DNA from: Sphingomonas sp.
GTDB lineage: Bacteria > Pseudomonadota > Alphaproteobacteria > Sphingomonadales > Sphingomonadaceae
DNA: 33,197 nt
Direction: 5' to 3'
Assembly: GCF_023266535.1 (NCBI RefSeq)
Contig: NZ_JAHFPY010000023.1
Location: 1-33,197 of the forward strand
In this document: piece after piece, positions 8,742-16,862 of the stretch
Layout: the number at the start of each line of letters is the position of its first letter
How positions within the stretch are numbered: position 1 is the stretch's first letter
Position numbers and translations under genes: made by a program
Notes under the pieces: model-generated
What the model saw: only the letters and a program-made list of their open reading frames with translations
Told to the model about the DNA's origin: nothing
Databases searched by the model: none

Positions 8742-8995
8742 GCTTTTTCTCCCTGTGTCCGGGGCAAGCGCCATCGGCTGCCGGGAACCGAGGTTCCGGC
8801 GCTGTGCCGCTGCCAGGGCACGCAAGGACCCGTCCGGCGAAGCACCATGCCTCGACGTTGAAAGGTCAGTTCAAAGGGTGGTTACAAATTACAGGCGGGT
8901 GTCACGGCCCGCGGAAATGGATACGATCATCAGACGCATCGGCCCCTTTTTGTCGATGGTCGGAAAGCGATCGAGACTCGTTAACCCAAGCTTTC

Positions 8996-9011
8996 TGTAC
9001 CGGTCAGTACA
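8996..9011. promoter_or_regulatory. Inverted repeat TGTAC-N6-GTACA, operator candidate
   Basis: This is a perfect 5-bp inverted repeat in a 16-bp site. Read on the minus strand it begins TGTACTGACCGG, which matches 10 of 12 bases of TGTACTGTACGG inside the palindrome by the first TetR gene (1732-1743). That resemblance suggests that the TetR encoded at 1821-2492 could also bind here, downstream of a potential -35 for the RND operon. The role is inferred. Confidence 0.5.
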
Positions 9012-9041
9012 AAGCGATATAATTGACGTCAAGCAAATTTC

Positions 9042-9055
9042 TATACCGATCGATA
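9042..9055. promoter_or_regulatory. Putative operator for the TetR at 9081-9692, RND-operon copy
   Basis: TATACCGATCGATA differs by one base from the reverse complement of the site at 9692-9705, which overlaps the start of the neighbouring TetR gene. Two copies of one 14-mer in the two places a local repressor should bind are good evidence of an operator. This copy lies about 10 bp upstream of a candidate -35 for the RND operon and just past the end of the regulator gene. Confidence 0.65.
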
Positions 9056-9080
9056 AAAAATTTCGATGACAGTATAAGGC

Positions 9081-9692
9081 TCACTCACTTGGCCAGAGCA
9101 TCATCGCTGTTTCGACCAGCTTTTCGAGCTCTTCGCGCGACGCGCCCTGGTTGGCCTGGACCGAAATCCCCTGGAGGATGGCGATCAGGACCCGGGTCAG
9201 TCCTTCGGTATCGACATGCGCTGGCAAATCGCCTTCCTGCTTGGCGCGCTCAAACCGCTCGATCAGCGCCTGCTTGCCCTTGTTGCTGCGCTCGACGACC
9301 TCGTGGTGGATCGATTGTGCGGCGGGCCCACAGGCAACCGAGCTGATCACGCGCAGGCAGCCATGCGGCTCGCCGCCGCCGGTCGCGTTCTCGATCGAAC
9401 CGAGCGCCATCGCCTCAGCGACCTTGCGCGCTGTCGGTTGCGCCATGGCCTTGCCGATATAATCGAGCTTCTCGCGCTCGTAGAGATCCAGCGCCTTGCG
9501 GAACAGCGACTCCTTGTTGCCGAACGCCGCGTAAAGACTCGGGCGAGTGATCCCCATCGCCTCGGTAAGGTCGGTCAGGGACGCGCCTTCATAGCCCTTG
9601 GCCCAGAACACGCTGAGAGCTTGAGCGAGGGCGTAATCGACGCAAAATTCGCGCGGCCGGCCACGTGTCGCGATGGATTCGGGCTTATTCAT
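9081..9692 (-). CDS. TetR-family repressor, probable local regulator of the RND operon
   Basis: This 203-residue regulator starts at ATG 9692; a longer open frame to 10136 runs into the divergent gene and is not credible. The N-terminus has the GRPREF motif followed by a TetR helix-turn-helix (SLTDLTEAMGITRPSLYAAF, then GNKESLFRKAL) at about residues 37-68. The C-terminal part has the conserved PHGCLRVISS segment, with a Cys at the position conserved in this branch of TetR proteins, some of which sense electrophiles. The gene is transcribed in the same direction as the RND operon but with a 339-bp control region between. A 14-bp site at its own start recurs in that control region, so autoregulation plus repression of the pump is likely. 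The inducer is unknown. Confidence 0.92.
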   Translation of the reverse strand: MNKPESIATRGRPREFCVDYALAQALSVFWAKGYEGASLTDLTEAMGITRPSLYAAFGNKESLFRKALDLYEREKLDYIGKAMAQPTARKVAEAMALGSIENATGGGEPHGCLRVISSVACGPAAQSIHHEVVERSNKGKQALIERFERAKQEGDLPAHVDTEGLTRVLIAILQGISVQANQGASREELEKLVETAMMLWPSE

Positions 9693-9705
9693 ATCGGTCG
9701 GTATA
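9692..9705. promoter_or_regulatory. Putative autoregulatory operator at the tetR start
   Basis: TATCGGTCGGTATA overlaps the first base of the tetR start codon and covers its ribosome-binding region. On the minus strand it reads TATACCGACCGATA, 13 of 14 bases identical to the site at 9042-9055. Its position would let the bound repressor block its own expression and possibly affect the divergent PCuAC gene. Confidence 0.65.
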
Positions 9706-9827
9706 TAATAAGATGTTTTTGAAAATCCAGCGGTTCTTGCGGTTGAACGGTTTTGCCGTTCCCAGCGAAGGGAAAATTGCGAGGGACAACGTTGCGAAGC
9801 CGTTGGCGAGCCCTTAGGTCGGGCGCG

Positions 9828-10259
9828 ATGATCCGCCAACTTCCCATTTTCGCCCTGCTGCTCCTCGCCTCCTGCGGCCAGCAAGGCGGTTCCGACATCC
9901 GGATTTCCAACGCATGGGCACGCCCAACCATCGGCCAGGCGCCGGCCGCGGTCTATCTGACGATCGAGAATAAGGGCGATGGAGCTGACCGGTTGACTGG
10001 CGCCTTCACCGACCATGCAGCGATGGCGATGGTCCACCAGAATGAGGTGGTGGGCGGCGTGGCCAGAATGCGCATGGCCGGCGAGATCAATCTGCCGGCT
10101 CACGACAAGATCGAGATGAAACCCGGCGGCACCCACATCATGCTTGAAGGCCTGCGCGCCCCGCTGCGCACCGGCGATGAGTTCGACCTGGTGCTGAAGT
10201 TTCGTGGCAGCGAGGATCAGTCAATTACCGTCAACGTGCTGAAGCCCGAAGGCCAATGA
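9828..10259 (+). CDS. PCuAC-family periplasmic copper chaperone, lipoprotein form
   Basis: This 143-residue protein delivers Cu(I) for assembly of the CuA centre of cytochrome c oxidase. The start at ATG 9828 begins a compact lipoprotein signal (MIRQLPIFALLLLASC, Cys16); an earlier ATG at 9753 would place 25 basic residues in front and is rejected. The copper-binding pattern of the family is matched exactly: His70, ten residues, Met81, twenty-one residues, then His103-x-Met105. Many PCuAC proteins are soluble, so the lipid anchor at Cys16 is notable. The stop overlaps the SCO1 start as ATGA, so the two copper-handling proteins are translationally coupled. The gene is divergent from the TetR gene. 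Confidence 0.93.
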   Translation: MIRQLPIFALLLLASCGQQGGSDIRISNAWARPTIGQAPAAVYLTIENKGDGADRLTGAFTDHAAMAMVHQNEVVGGVARMRMAGEINLPAHDKIEMKPGGTHIMLEGLRAPLRTGDEFDLVLKFRGSEDQSITVNVLKPEGQ

Positions 10260-10843
10260 GCCACCAGCGGCTACGGACGATGCTGTGGGTTCTGGTCGCC
10301 ATAGCGGCGATCGGCGGCATTTTCCTTGCCTTGCAACGGCCGTCCTCCGACTCAAGCCAACAACTGGCGACCATTGGCGGGCCGTTCACCCTGACCGGCA
10401 GCGACGGCAAGCCGTTCCAAAGCTCGCGCCTCAACGGCGAGCCGGCCGCGATCTTCTTCGGCTTTACCCACTGCCCCGATGTCTGCCCGACCACGCTCGC
10501 CCGGCTGGTCAAGCTTCGGCGCCAGCTCGGCCAGGGCGACGCGGCCTTGTCGATTGTCTTCGTCACGGTCGATCCGGAACGCGACGGACCTGCTGAAGTC
10601 GGGAGTTATGCGAGCCTGTTCGGCGCGCCGGTAGTCGGGCTGACCGGCAGCGCCGCCGACATCGAGCGGGTCAAGAAGCTGTTCGGCGTCTTCTCGCAAA
10701 AGGTCGACCAGCCGGGCGGCGAATATAGCGTCGACCACACCGCCACCGTCTTCCTGATGGACCGCAACGGGCAGTTCGTCGCGACCTTGTCGCCGGAAGA
10801 AGGGGACGGCGTCGCGCTCGAGAAACTGAAGCGGCTAGGCTAG
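10256..10843 (+). CDS. SCO1/SenC-family copper chaperone and thiol reductase
   Basis: This 195-residue protein is anchored by one N-terminal helix (about residues 9-26) with a thioredoxin-fold domain in the periplasm. The metal ligands are present: CxxxC at Cys73 and Cys77 (FTHCPDVCPTT) and the distant His161 (VDHTATVF). Proteins of this family insert copper into subunit II of cytochrome c oxidase or reduce its CuA cysteines. The gene starts inside the PCuAC stop codon (ATGA), which supports a joint role in CuA assembly. Its 3' end overlaps the convergent hydrolase gene by 9 nt. No cytochrome oxidase genes are in the window. Confidence 0.95.
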   Translation: MSHQRLRTMLWVLVAIAAIGGIFLALQRPSSDSSQQLATIGGPFTLTGSDGKPFQSSRLNGEPAAIFFGFTHCPDVCPTTLARLVKLRRQLGQGDAALSIVFVTVDPERDGPAEVGSYASLFGAPVVGLTGSAADIERVKKLFGVFSQKVDQPGGEYSVDHTATVFLMDRNGQFVATLSPEEGDGVALEKLKRLG

Positions 10844-11725
10844 CGACTCCGCGCCGGATTGCTCCTGGGCCATGACCCGCTCGAGCAGCCGGTCCATCGC
10901 CGCGCCTGCTTCGGGCTCTTCCAGCGTCGGCGTGTGGCCGACATCGGGCACTTCGACCAGTTCGGCGTCGCCGCCGAGCGCTTCAACCATCTGCGCGGCA
11001 ACGTCCCGCGATAGCAAGTCCGACAGCTCGCCGCGCAGGATGGTGACCGGACGGCCGGCCAGCGCCCGGTATAGCGGCCAGCGCTTCTCATCGGGCGAAT
11101 TGGCCGCCGCGCCGAAATTATCCGCAATCCCCATGTCATATTGGAAGCGGATCCCGTCGGCGGTCTGGTGACACAACCGCCGGGTAAAGCGCTCCCAATC
11201 ATCTTCGGTCCAGTTGGGATAGATGTCGGCATTGCGTTCGGCGAGCGCGTGGGCCGCGTCCTCCCAGCTGGAAAAGCCGTTTTCCTTGCCGACATAGCCG
11301 CCGATCCGTTCGAGCCCCGACTGATCGATCTCCGGCCCGATGTCGTTAAGCATTGCCCCGGCAATCCGGTCGGCATCGGTCGACGCCAGCAACATGGTGC
11401 AAAGCCCGCCCAGCGACGTGCCCATGAACACCGCGTCGGCGATGCCAAGCTGGTCGAGCAACTTCAACACGTCGGCAACATAATAGTGCGGCGAGTAACG
11501 CCGGGTATCGGGATCGGACTCGCTTTCGCCCCGTCCGCGTAGGTCGACCGCGATGACCCGCCAGTCGCCGGCATAGCGTTCGGCCACCGGCTCGAAATCG
11601 CGGGCGTTTCGGGTCAGCCCGGGGATGCACAGGATCGGCGGCTTGTCGCGCGGGCCGGCATAGTCCCGGTAATGGAGTCGGAGGCCTTCGGCGCTGTTCC
11701 AGTAACGGTCGGTCCAACTCGGCAT
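10835..11725 (-). CDS. Alpha/beta-hydrolase family protein
   Basis: This enzyme has about 296 residues from ATG 11725, where GGGGG sits upstream; the open frame extends further only by reading into the divergent selO region. The fold signature is clear: an early LHYRDYAG, an oxyanion-region segment PPILCIPGLTRNARDF, the nucleophile elbow GTSLGG with the catalytic Ser, and a late GHTPTLEEPEA with the catalytic His. The acid is probably an Asp in the ILRGELSDLLSR region. This class includes esterases, lactonases and C-C hydrolases, and nothing here chooses among them. It is convergent with SCO1 (9-nt overlap) and divergent from selO with a 38-bp gap. Confidence 0.85.
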   Translation of the reverse strand: MPSWTDRYWNSAEGLRLHYRDYAGPRDKPPILCIPGLTRNARDFEPVAERYAGDWRVIAVDLRGRGESESDPDTRRYSPHYYVADVLKLLDQLGIADAVFMGTSLGGLCTMLLASTDADRIAGAMLNDIGPEIDQSGLERIGGYVGKENGFSSWEDAAHALAERNADIYPNWTEDDWERFTRRLCHQTADGIRFQYDMGIADNFGAAANSPDEKRWPLYRALAGRPVTILRGELSDLLSRDVAAQMVEALGGDAELVEVPDVGHTPTLEEPEAGAAMDRLLERVMAQEQSGAESLA

Positions 11726-11763
11726 TACTTCCCCCGCAACAGGAGTCCCCCTATCGCGGGCGG

Positions 11764-13137
11764 ATGGCCGCGCCGCAACCCATTCCGATCCTGGAGCTCG
11801 GTGAGGGCTTCTACGATGCGGTGGCACCAGCCGAATTTCCAACACGCACGCCTCGGTTCCTGAACCGCCGCTGGGCGGAACGGATCGGTCTTGGCGAACT
11901 AAACGATCCGGCTTGGGCCCGTCATTTCTTCCGGTTCGAACCACTGCCCGACAACCTCCCGCAACCGCTGGCGCTGCGCTATCATGGCCACCAATTCCGC
12001 GTATACAATCCCGACATCGGCGACGGCCGCGGCTTTTTGTTCGCGCAAGTTCGGGACGGCGCTGGCCGCCTGCTCGACCTCGGCACCAAGGGCAGCGGCC
12101 AGACTCCCTACAGCCGCAGCGGCGACGGCCGGTTGACCCTCAAGGGCGGCGTGCGCGAAGTGCTGGCGACCGAGATGCTCGAAGCGCTCGGCGTCAACAC
12201 GTCGAAGAGCTTTGCCTTGTTCGAATCCGGCGAGGAGTTGTGGCGCGGCGACGAGCCCTCGCCCACCCGCTCATCGGTGCTGACGCGGCTCAGCCACGGC
12301 CATATCCGGATCGGCAATTTCCAGCGCTTCGCCTTTTTCAACGACGCCGACGCCATCGCCAGGTTGGCGCGATACTGCCTCCAGCATCTGCTCGACGAGC
12401 CGCTTGGCGATGACGCCGAGAACGCCGCGCGGCTGCTTGACCGGGCCTGCGGCGCGACCGCGACATTGGCCGCCAGCTATATCGCCGCCGGCTTCGTCCA
12501 CGGCGTGCTCAACAGCGACAATATCAACATCACTGGCGAGAGCTTCGACTATGGCCCATGGCGCTTCGCGCCCGAATGGGACGAGGAATTCACCGCCGCC
12601 TATTTCGACCAGTCCGGGCTTTACGCCTTCGGCCGCCAGCCCGAAGCCATCCACTGGGATGTCGCCCAGCTGGCCGGCTGCCTGGCGATGATCGGCGACG
12701 CGCCGGCCCTGTCGGACCTGCTGGCATCGTGGCCGGCGCGGTTCGAGATGGCATTGGTCGATGCCATGATCAGGCGCCTTGGCGTTGCGCCGAGTTTCGA
12801 TGAAGACCGGGCGCTTGTGTCGGCTGCACTCAAAACGCTTCGTTCGCGCTCCGTCGGCATCGACCGCTTCTTTTTCGACTGGCGCGGCGGGCGGATGCCG
12901 ACTGCGGAAGTTTACACCGCGTCGGACTTCGACGAACTAAGGGCGCGGCTGGATGGCAGGCAGCAGCCGCTTTCCCATTCCTATTGGAACGACGAAACCC
13001 CATGCTCGATGCTGATCGACGAGGTCGAGGCGATCTGGTCGGCCATCGCCGACCATGACGATTGGCAACCGTTCGAGTCCAAAATCGAGGCTATCCGGCG
13101 CCTGGCTGACGCCATGACGTCGGATGCGGTGGGTTGA
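11764..13137 (+). CDS. selO: SelO/YdiU protein adenylyltransferase (pseudokinase fold)
   Basis: This 457-residue protein belongs to the SelO (YdiU, UPF0061) family, which transfers AMP from ATP to Ser/Thr/Tyr of target proteins and has been linked to redox homeostasis. Visible family motifs are LRYHGHQFRVYNP, GDGRG at 86-90, LGTKGSGQTPYSRSGDGR at 107-123 with the nucleotide-binding Lys109, and the metal-binding segment with Asn253 and Asp262 (FDYGP, the DFG equivalent). It is slightly shorter than the E. coli protein of about 478 residues and ends without a C-terminal Cys or selenocysteine motif. The gene starts 38 bp from the divergent hydrolase and is followed after 47 bp by astD, so the two may be co-transcribed. 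Confidence 0.93.
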   Translation: MAAPQPIPILELGEGFYDAVAPAEFPTRTPRFLNRRWAERIGLGELNDPAWARHFFRFEPLPDNLPQPLALRYHGHQFRVYNPDIGDGRGFLFAQVRDGAGRLLDLGTKGSGQTPYSRSGDGRLTLKGGVREVLATEMLEALGVNTSKSFALFESGEELWRGDEPSPTRSSVLTRLSHGHIRIGNFQRFAFFNDADAIARLARYCLQHLLDEPLGDDAENAARLLDRACGATATLAASYIAAGFVHGVLNSDNINITGESFDYGPWRFAPEWDEEFTAAYFDQSGLYAFGRQPEAIHWDVAQLAGCLAMIGDAPALSDLLASWPARFEMALVDAMIRRLGVAPSFDEDRALVSAALKTLRSRSVGIDRFFFDWRGGRMPTAEVYTASDFDELRARLDGRQQPLSHSYWNDETPCSMLIDEVEAIWSAIADHDDWQPFESKIEAIRRLADAMTSDAVG

Positions 13138-13184
13138 CCGGCGATGCGCGGCATGGGAACGCGCCTTAGGATGCCGAACCGCAA

Positions 13185-14618
13185 ATGACCGAAACACTCG
13201 TCTCGACCGAGCCGGCCACCGGCGATCAGGTCTGGTCCGGGCCGGTTGGCGATGCCGCCGCGGAGGTCGCCGCAGCGCGCGCCGCCTGGCCGGAATGGGC
13301 CGCGCACTCGGTCACCTTCCGGATCGAGACGTTGCGCCGCTTCGCCAATGTCGTTCGCGCCAAGGAAATCGAATTCGCCGAGCTGGTCGCGCGCGAGACC
13401 GGCAAGCCCTATTGGGAGGCCAAGACCGAAGTCGCCTCGGTCATCAACAAGGTCGAAATTTCGGTCAACGCTTACAGCCAGCGCACCCCGACCAGCCGGC
13501 TCGAAGCGGCGATGGGCAACAAGGTCACCGTCCGCCACAAGCCGCATGGCGTGCTGGCGGTGCTCGGCCCCTATAATTTCCCCGCGCATTTGCCCAACGG
13601 CCACATCGTCCCGGCGCTGATCGCCGGCAATACGGTGGTGTTCAAACCGTCGGAAAAGACACCGGCGACGGGCGAATATCTGGTCAAATGCTTCCACGAG
13701 GCCGGGGTACCGGAAGGCGCGCTTCGGCTGTTGATCGGCGGGCCGGCGGAAGGCAAAGCGTTAGCCGCACAGGCTGGAATTGATGGCCTGCTCTTCACCG
13801 GATCGGTTGGCGCCGGCATGGCGTTACATCGCCAGTTCGCCGAAACTCCGAACAAGATATTGGCGCTGGAGCTGGGCGGCAACAACCCGATCGTGGTGTG
13901 GGATCAGCCCGACCTGCAATCGGCGGCGACGATCATCGTCCAGTCGGCCTATCTGTCGGCCGGTCAGCGCTGTACCGCGGCGCGCCGGCTGATCGTCGAG
14001 GACGGCCAGCATGAAGAGCTGGTCGCCGAGATCTGCAAGCTGATCGACCGGATCATCGTCGACCATCCGATGGCCGACCCGCAACCGTTCATGGGGCCGG
14101 TGATCGATCTGGTTACTGCCGACATCCTCCAGGACCGGTTCATCGCGCTGATGATGAAGGGCGGCAAACCGATCCGCCGTCTCGAGCGGCCGCACGAGGA
14201 GCGGCCCTATTTGACGCCGGCACTGATCGACATGACCGACGCCAAGGACCGGCTCGACGAGGAATTGTTCGGTCCCGTGTTGCAGCTCATCAGGGTCAAA
14301 AGTTTCGATGCCGCGATCGACGAAGCCAACAATACCCGCTTCGGTCTCGCCGCCAGCGTGCTGACCAAGAGCCCGAAGCTCTATGACCGGTTCTGGGCCA
14401 ATGTCAGGTCGGGCGTGATCAACTGGAACAAGCCGACCAACGGCGCTCCGTCCAATGCTCCGTTCGGCGGGGTCGGCTTCAGCGGCAATCATCGCCCCAG
14501 CGCCTTCTACGCCGCCGATTATACAGCCTATCCGGTTACAAGTGTTGAAGCAGAAAGTACCCGTGCGGTTATCGGAGAAGGTCTTCGCGACGTTCACGTC
14601 GCGACCGACGATGCCTAG
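13185..14618 (+). CDS. astD: N-succinylglutamate 5-semialdehyde dehydrogenase
   Basis: This 477-residue NAD(P)-dependent aldehyde dehydrogenase closely matches AstD, which oxidises succinylglutamate semialdehyde in the arginine succinyltransferase pathway. Catalytic residues are present: Cys263 (SAGQRCTAAR), Glu229 (ALELGGNN) and the Asn of PYNFPAHLPNGH. The YFPAH/PYNFPAHLPNGHIVPAL region and the NWNKPTNGAPSNAPFGG segment are typical of AstD rather than of generic aldehyde dehydrogenases. No astA, astB, astC or astE lies nearby. The stop codon overlaps the dnaB stop in a shared CTAG at 14615-14618. The assignment within the superfamily is good but rests on sequence recall. Confidence 0.87.
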   Translation: MTETLVSTEPATGDQVWSGPVGDAAAEVAAARAAWPEWAAHSVTFRIETLRRFANVVRAKEIEFAELVARETGKPYWEAKTEVASVINKVEISVNAYSQRTPTSRLEAAMGNKVTVRHKPHGVLAVLGPYNFPAHLPNGHIVPALIAGNTVVFKPSEKTPATGEYLVKCFHEAGVPEGALRLLIGGPAEGKALAAQAGIDGLLFTGSVGAGMALHRQFAETPNKILALELGGNNPIVVWDQPDLQSAATIIVQSAYLSAGQRCTAARRLIVEDGQHEELVAEICKLIDRIIVDHPMADPQPFMGPVIDLVTADILQDRFIALMMKGGKPIRRLERPHEERPYLTPALIDMTDAKDRLDEELFGPVLQLIRVKSFDAAIDEANNTRFGLAASVLTKSPKLYDRFWANVRSGVINWNKPTNGAPSNAPFGGVGFSGNHRPSAFYAADYTAYPVTSVEAESTRAVIGEGLRDVHVATDDA

Positions 14619-16105
14619 CTCCGCATCTCCGGCAGATAGTCGCTGTCGCCGGCGTCGCTGAACTTGGTGATTTTGGCGTCGAACCGCATCCTGACCTTGC
14701 CGGTCGCGCCATGGCGCTGCTTGGCGACGATCAGTTCGGCGGTGCCATAGACCCGCTGCATCTCTTCCTGCCAGGCCGCGAAGTCGGGATGATCGTCGGG
14801 CGGCTGCTTGGCCGCGACATAATAGTCGGGCCGGAACACGAACCAGACCATGTCGGCATCCTGCTCGATCGAGCCCGATTCACGAAGGTCCGATAGCTGC
14901 GGCTTCTTGTCCTCGCGCTGCTCGACGGCGCGGCTGAGCTGCGACAGGGCCAACACGGGCAAGTCGAGTTCCTTGGCCAGTTGCTTGAGGCCGCGGCTGA
15001 TCTCCGAGATTTCCTGCACACGGTTGTCGTTGTTGTTCTTGCCCGTGCCCTGGAGCAGCTGGAGATAGTCGACCACCACCATGCCGATGCCCTTTTGCCG
15101 CTTCAGGCGCCGGGCGCGGGCGCGCAGGGCGGCAATCGTCAGGCCGGGCGTATCGTCGATGTACAGCGGCAGCGTGCTGAGCTCGCCGGCGGCCCGTGCC
15201 AGATGGCGGAATTCCTGCTGGCTGATTTTGCCCATGCGGAGGTTTTCCGCGCTGATCCCCGATTGCTCGGCAAGAATACGCGTGGCGAGCTGGTCGGCCG
15301 ACATTTCCAGGCTGAAGAAGGCGACCGGCGCGCCGGCGCTCTTGGCCGGATCGATGCCGTCTTCCTGGTCCTGGACGAAGCGCTTGGCGGCGCTGAACGC
15401 CATGTTGGTGGCGAGCGAGGTCTTGCCCATGCCCGGGCGCCCGGCGAGGATCACCAGGTCGCTCTTGTGCATGCCGCCGACCTTGGTGTTGATGCCGTCG
15501 AGACCGGTGGTGATGCCAGACAAATGGCCGCCGCTGTTGAGTGCTTTCTCGGCCTGTTCGAGCGCCAGGCGGGTCGCTTCACCGAAGCTCTTGACGGACG
15601 ATGCCGTGCCGCCCTCTTCCGCCACCCGGTATAGCTCGCTCTCGGCCCGCTCGATCTGGGTCAGCGGCGCCACTTCCTCGCTGGTGTCGAGTGCGCCCTC
15701 GACCATGTCGCGCCCGACCCCGACTAGCGCCCTCAACAGGGCCAGGTCATAGATTTGCGCGGCAAAGTCGCGAGCACCGATCACTGCCGCGCCGGATCCC
15801 GTCAGCTGCGCCAGATAGGCCGGCCCGCCGACCTCCTTCATCGCTTCGTCGGCATCGAAAATCGGCTTCAGCGTGACTGGATTGGCGACCATATTCTTGT
15901 CGGTCATCCGGAGGATGGCTTCGTAGACGCGGCCGTGCAGCGGCTCGAAGAAATGGTGCGGCTTCAACCTGAGCTGGATGTCCTCGACCAGCCGATTGTC
16001 GATCATCAGCGCCCCCAATAGCGCAGCTTCCGCCTCGATATTCTGGGGGAGCGAGGGGGTTGCGGGCGCTTCCGCCCCGCCGTCGATTCGAACTACTTCG
16101 GCCAT
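14615..16105 (-). CDS. dnaB: Replicative DNA helicase DnaB
   Basis: This hexameric 5'-3' helicase of about 496 residues unwinds DNA at the replication fork. The start is taken as ATG 16105 (MAEVVRIDGG), just before the conserved PQNIEAEAALLGALMIDN; the open frame extends to 16180 without further homology. The N-terminal collar domain covers about residues 20-125. The RecA-type core has Walker A GRPGMGKTS at about 222-230, Walker B MVVVDYLQLL at about 341-350, and the DnaB motif LSQLSRAVEQREDKKPQLSDL, with the arginine-finger region following. Length and order are normal and there is no intein. It is convergent with astD and separated from dcd by a 202-bp gap containing a twin-hairpin repeat. 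Confidence 0.97.
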   Translation of the reverse strand: MAEVVRIDGGAEAPATPSLPQNIEAEAALLGALMIDNRLVEDIQLRLKPHHFFEPLHGRVYEAILRMTDKNMVANPVTLKPIFDADEAMKEVGGPAYLAQLTGSGAAVIGARDFAAQIYDLALLRALVGVGRDMVEGALDTSEEVAPLTQIERAESELYRVAEEGGTASSVKSFGEATRLALEQAEKALNSGGHLSGITTGLDGINTKVGGMHKSDLVILAGRPGMGKTSLATNMAFSAAKRFVQDQEDGIDPAKSAGAPVAFFSLEMSADQLATRILAEQSGISAENLRMGKISQQEFRHLARAAGELSTLPLYIDDTPGLTIAALRARARRLKRQKGIGMVVVDYLQLLQGTGKNNNDNRVQEISEISRGLKQLAKELDLPVLALSQLSRAVEQREDKKPQLSDLRESGSIEQDADMVWFVFRPDYYVAAKQPPDDHPDFAAWQEEMQRVYGTAELIVAKQRHGATGKVRMRFDAKITKFSDAGDSDYLPEMRS

Positions 16106-16197
16106 GGGTTGGTCTATGCCTATTCCGGCGAGGGGCGATACGAGAACATAAGTAGCACACCCACGGGAGAATGTTATCAAACTGTGGAAAACTAACT

Positions 16198-16278
16198 CGT
16201 CATTCCCGCGAAAGCGGGAATCCCGATGAACCTTGTATCCACAGAAAAAGCGGGATCCCCGTTTTCACGGGGATGACG
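16198..16278. repeat. Twin-hairpin intergenic repeat A (REPIN-like)
   Basis: Two perfect hairpins lie in an 81-bp element with inverted ends CGTCAT and ATGACG. The first has stem ATTCCCGC/GCGGGAAT with a GAAA loop (16202-16221). The second has stem ATCCCCGT/ACGGGGAT with a TTTC loop (16255-16274). It sits in the divergent gap between dnaB and dcd, so it is not a terminator. The first stem also fits the loose ATTCCC-N8-GGGAAT pattern known from other proteobacterial dispersed repeats. Confidence 0.85.
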
Positions 16279-16307
16279 AAAAGTGGGACACTGGCTAGCC
16301 CAATGCC

Positions 16308-16862
16308 ATGACCATTCAATCGGACCGCTGGATTCGCGAACAGGCCCTGGAGCACGGCATGATCGAGCCGTTCGTCGAGGCGCAGCGGCGCGAAGGCTGC
16401 ATAAGCTACGGCCTCTCCTCCTACGGCTATGACGCCCGCGTTGCCGACGAATTCAAGATCTTCACCAACGTCGACAGCGCGACCGTCGATCCCAAGGATT
16501 TCGCGTCCAACAGCTTCGTCGACCGCCAGACGGACGTCTGCATCATCCCGCCCAACAGCTTCGCGCTGGCCCGGACGGTCGAATATTTCCGCGTGCCCGA
16601 AGATGTGCTGGTGATTTGCCTGGGCAAGTCGACCTATGCCCGCTGCGGGATCATCGTGAATGTCACCCCGCTCGAGCCGGGCTGGGAGGGGCATGTGACG
16701 CTGGAATTCTCCAACACCACGCCGCTCCCGGCCAAAATCTACGCCAACGAAGGCGCCTGCCAGTTCCTGTTCCTCAAGGGGAACGAACGCTGCGAAACGA
16801 GCTACGCCGACCGCGCCGGCAAATATATGGGGCAGCGGGGCGTGACACTGCCGAAGTTGTAG
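16308..16862 (+). CDS. dcd: dCTP deaminase
   Basis: This 184-residue enzyme converts dCTP to dUTP, feeding thymidylate synthesis. It acts in the cytoplasm as a trimer. Family signatures are all present: [13 protein letters not shown] near residue 36, [20 protein letters not shown] at about 107-126, and the catalytic Glu127 in [11 protein letters not shown]. The C-terminal ATP/dCTP-lid segment [12 protein letters not shown] is intact. Start and length agree with the family. There is no strong Shine-Dalgarno sequence. A second twin-hairpin repeat begins immediately at its stop codon and may help end the transcript. Confidence 0.97.
   Translation: MTIQSDRWIREQALEHGMIEPFVEAQRREGCISYGLSSYGYDARVADEFKIFTNVDSATVDPKDFASNSFVDRQTDVCIIPPNSFALARTVEYFRVPEDVLVICLGKSTYARCGIIVNVTPLEPGWEGHVTLEFSNTTPLPAKIYANEGACQFLFLKGNERCETSYADRAGKYMGQRGVTLPKL

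Larger units (their letters stand above)
8742..9080. promoter_or_regulatory. Upstream control region of the RND operon
   Basis: This 339-bp gap has no convincing gene. It is less GC-rich than its surroundings on the right side. It contains two operator-like sites (8996-9011 and 9042-9055, listed separately) and a perfect palindrome TTGACGTCAA at 9023-9032. Read leftward, that palindrome supplies a good -35 hexamer (TTGACG) for the RND operon; no strong -10 hexamer is evident 17 nt downstream. The leader between there and the start at 8741 is long, about 250 nt, and I see no recognised riboswitch in it. Confidence 0.5.

Noticed and set aside
8497-9069. 190-codon plus-strand frame running into the RND control region
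   Set aside because: Overlaps the operator sites and the antisense of the small operon-leading gene; composition changes midway and no motif is seen.
9759-9774. Short hairpin TTCCC-AGCGAA-GGGAA resembling one arm of the B/C/D repeats
   Set aside because: Only a 5-bp stem and no partner arm; too short to call a decayed element.
9693-10136. N-terminal extension of the second TetR (148 extra residues)
   Set aside because: It runs opposite the PCuAC coding sequence and over the operator; the TetR domain starts right after ATG 9692.
13135-13184. Possible selenocysteine read-through at the selO TGA
   Set aside because: Sec-containing SelO proteins end a few residues after Sec; here the frame continues without the expected short tail, and no SECIS-like hairpin is apparent.
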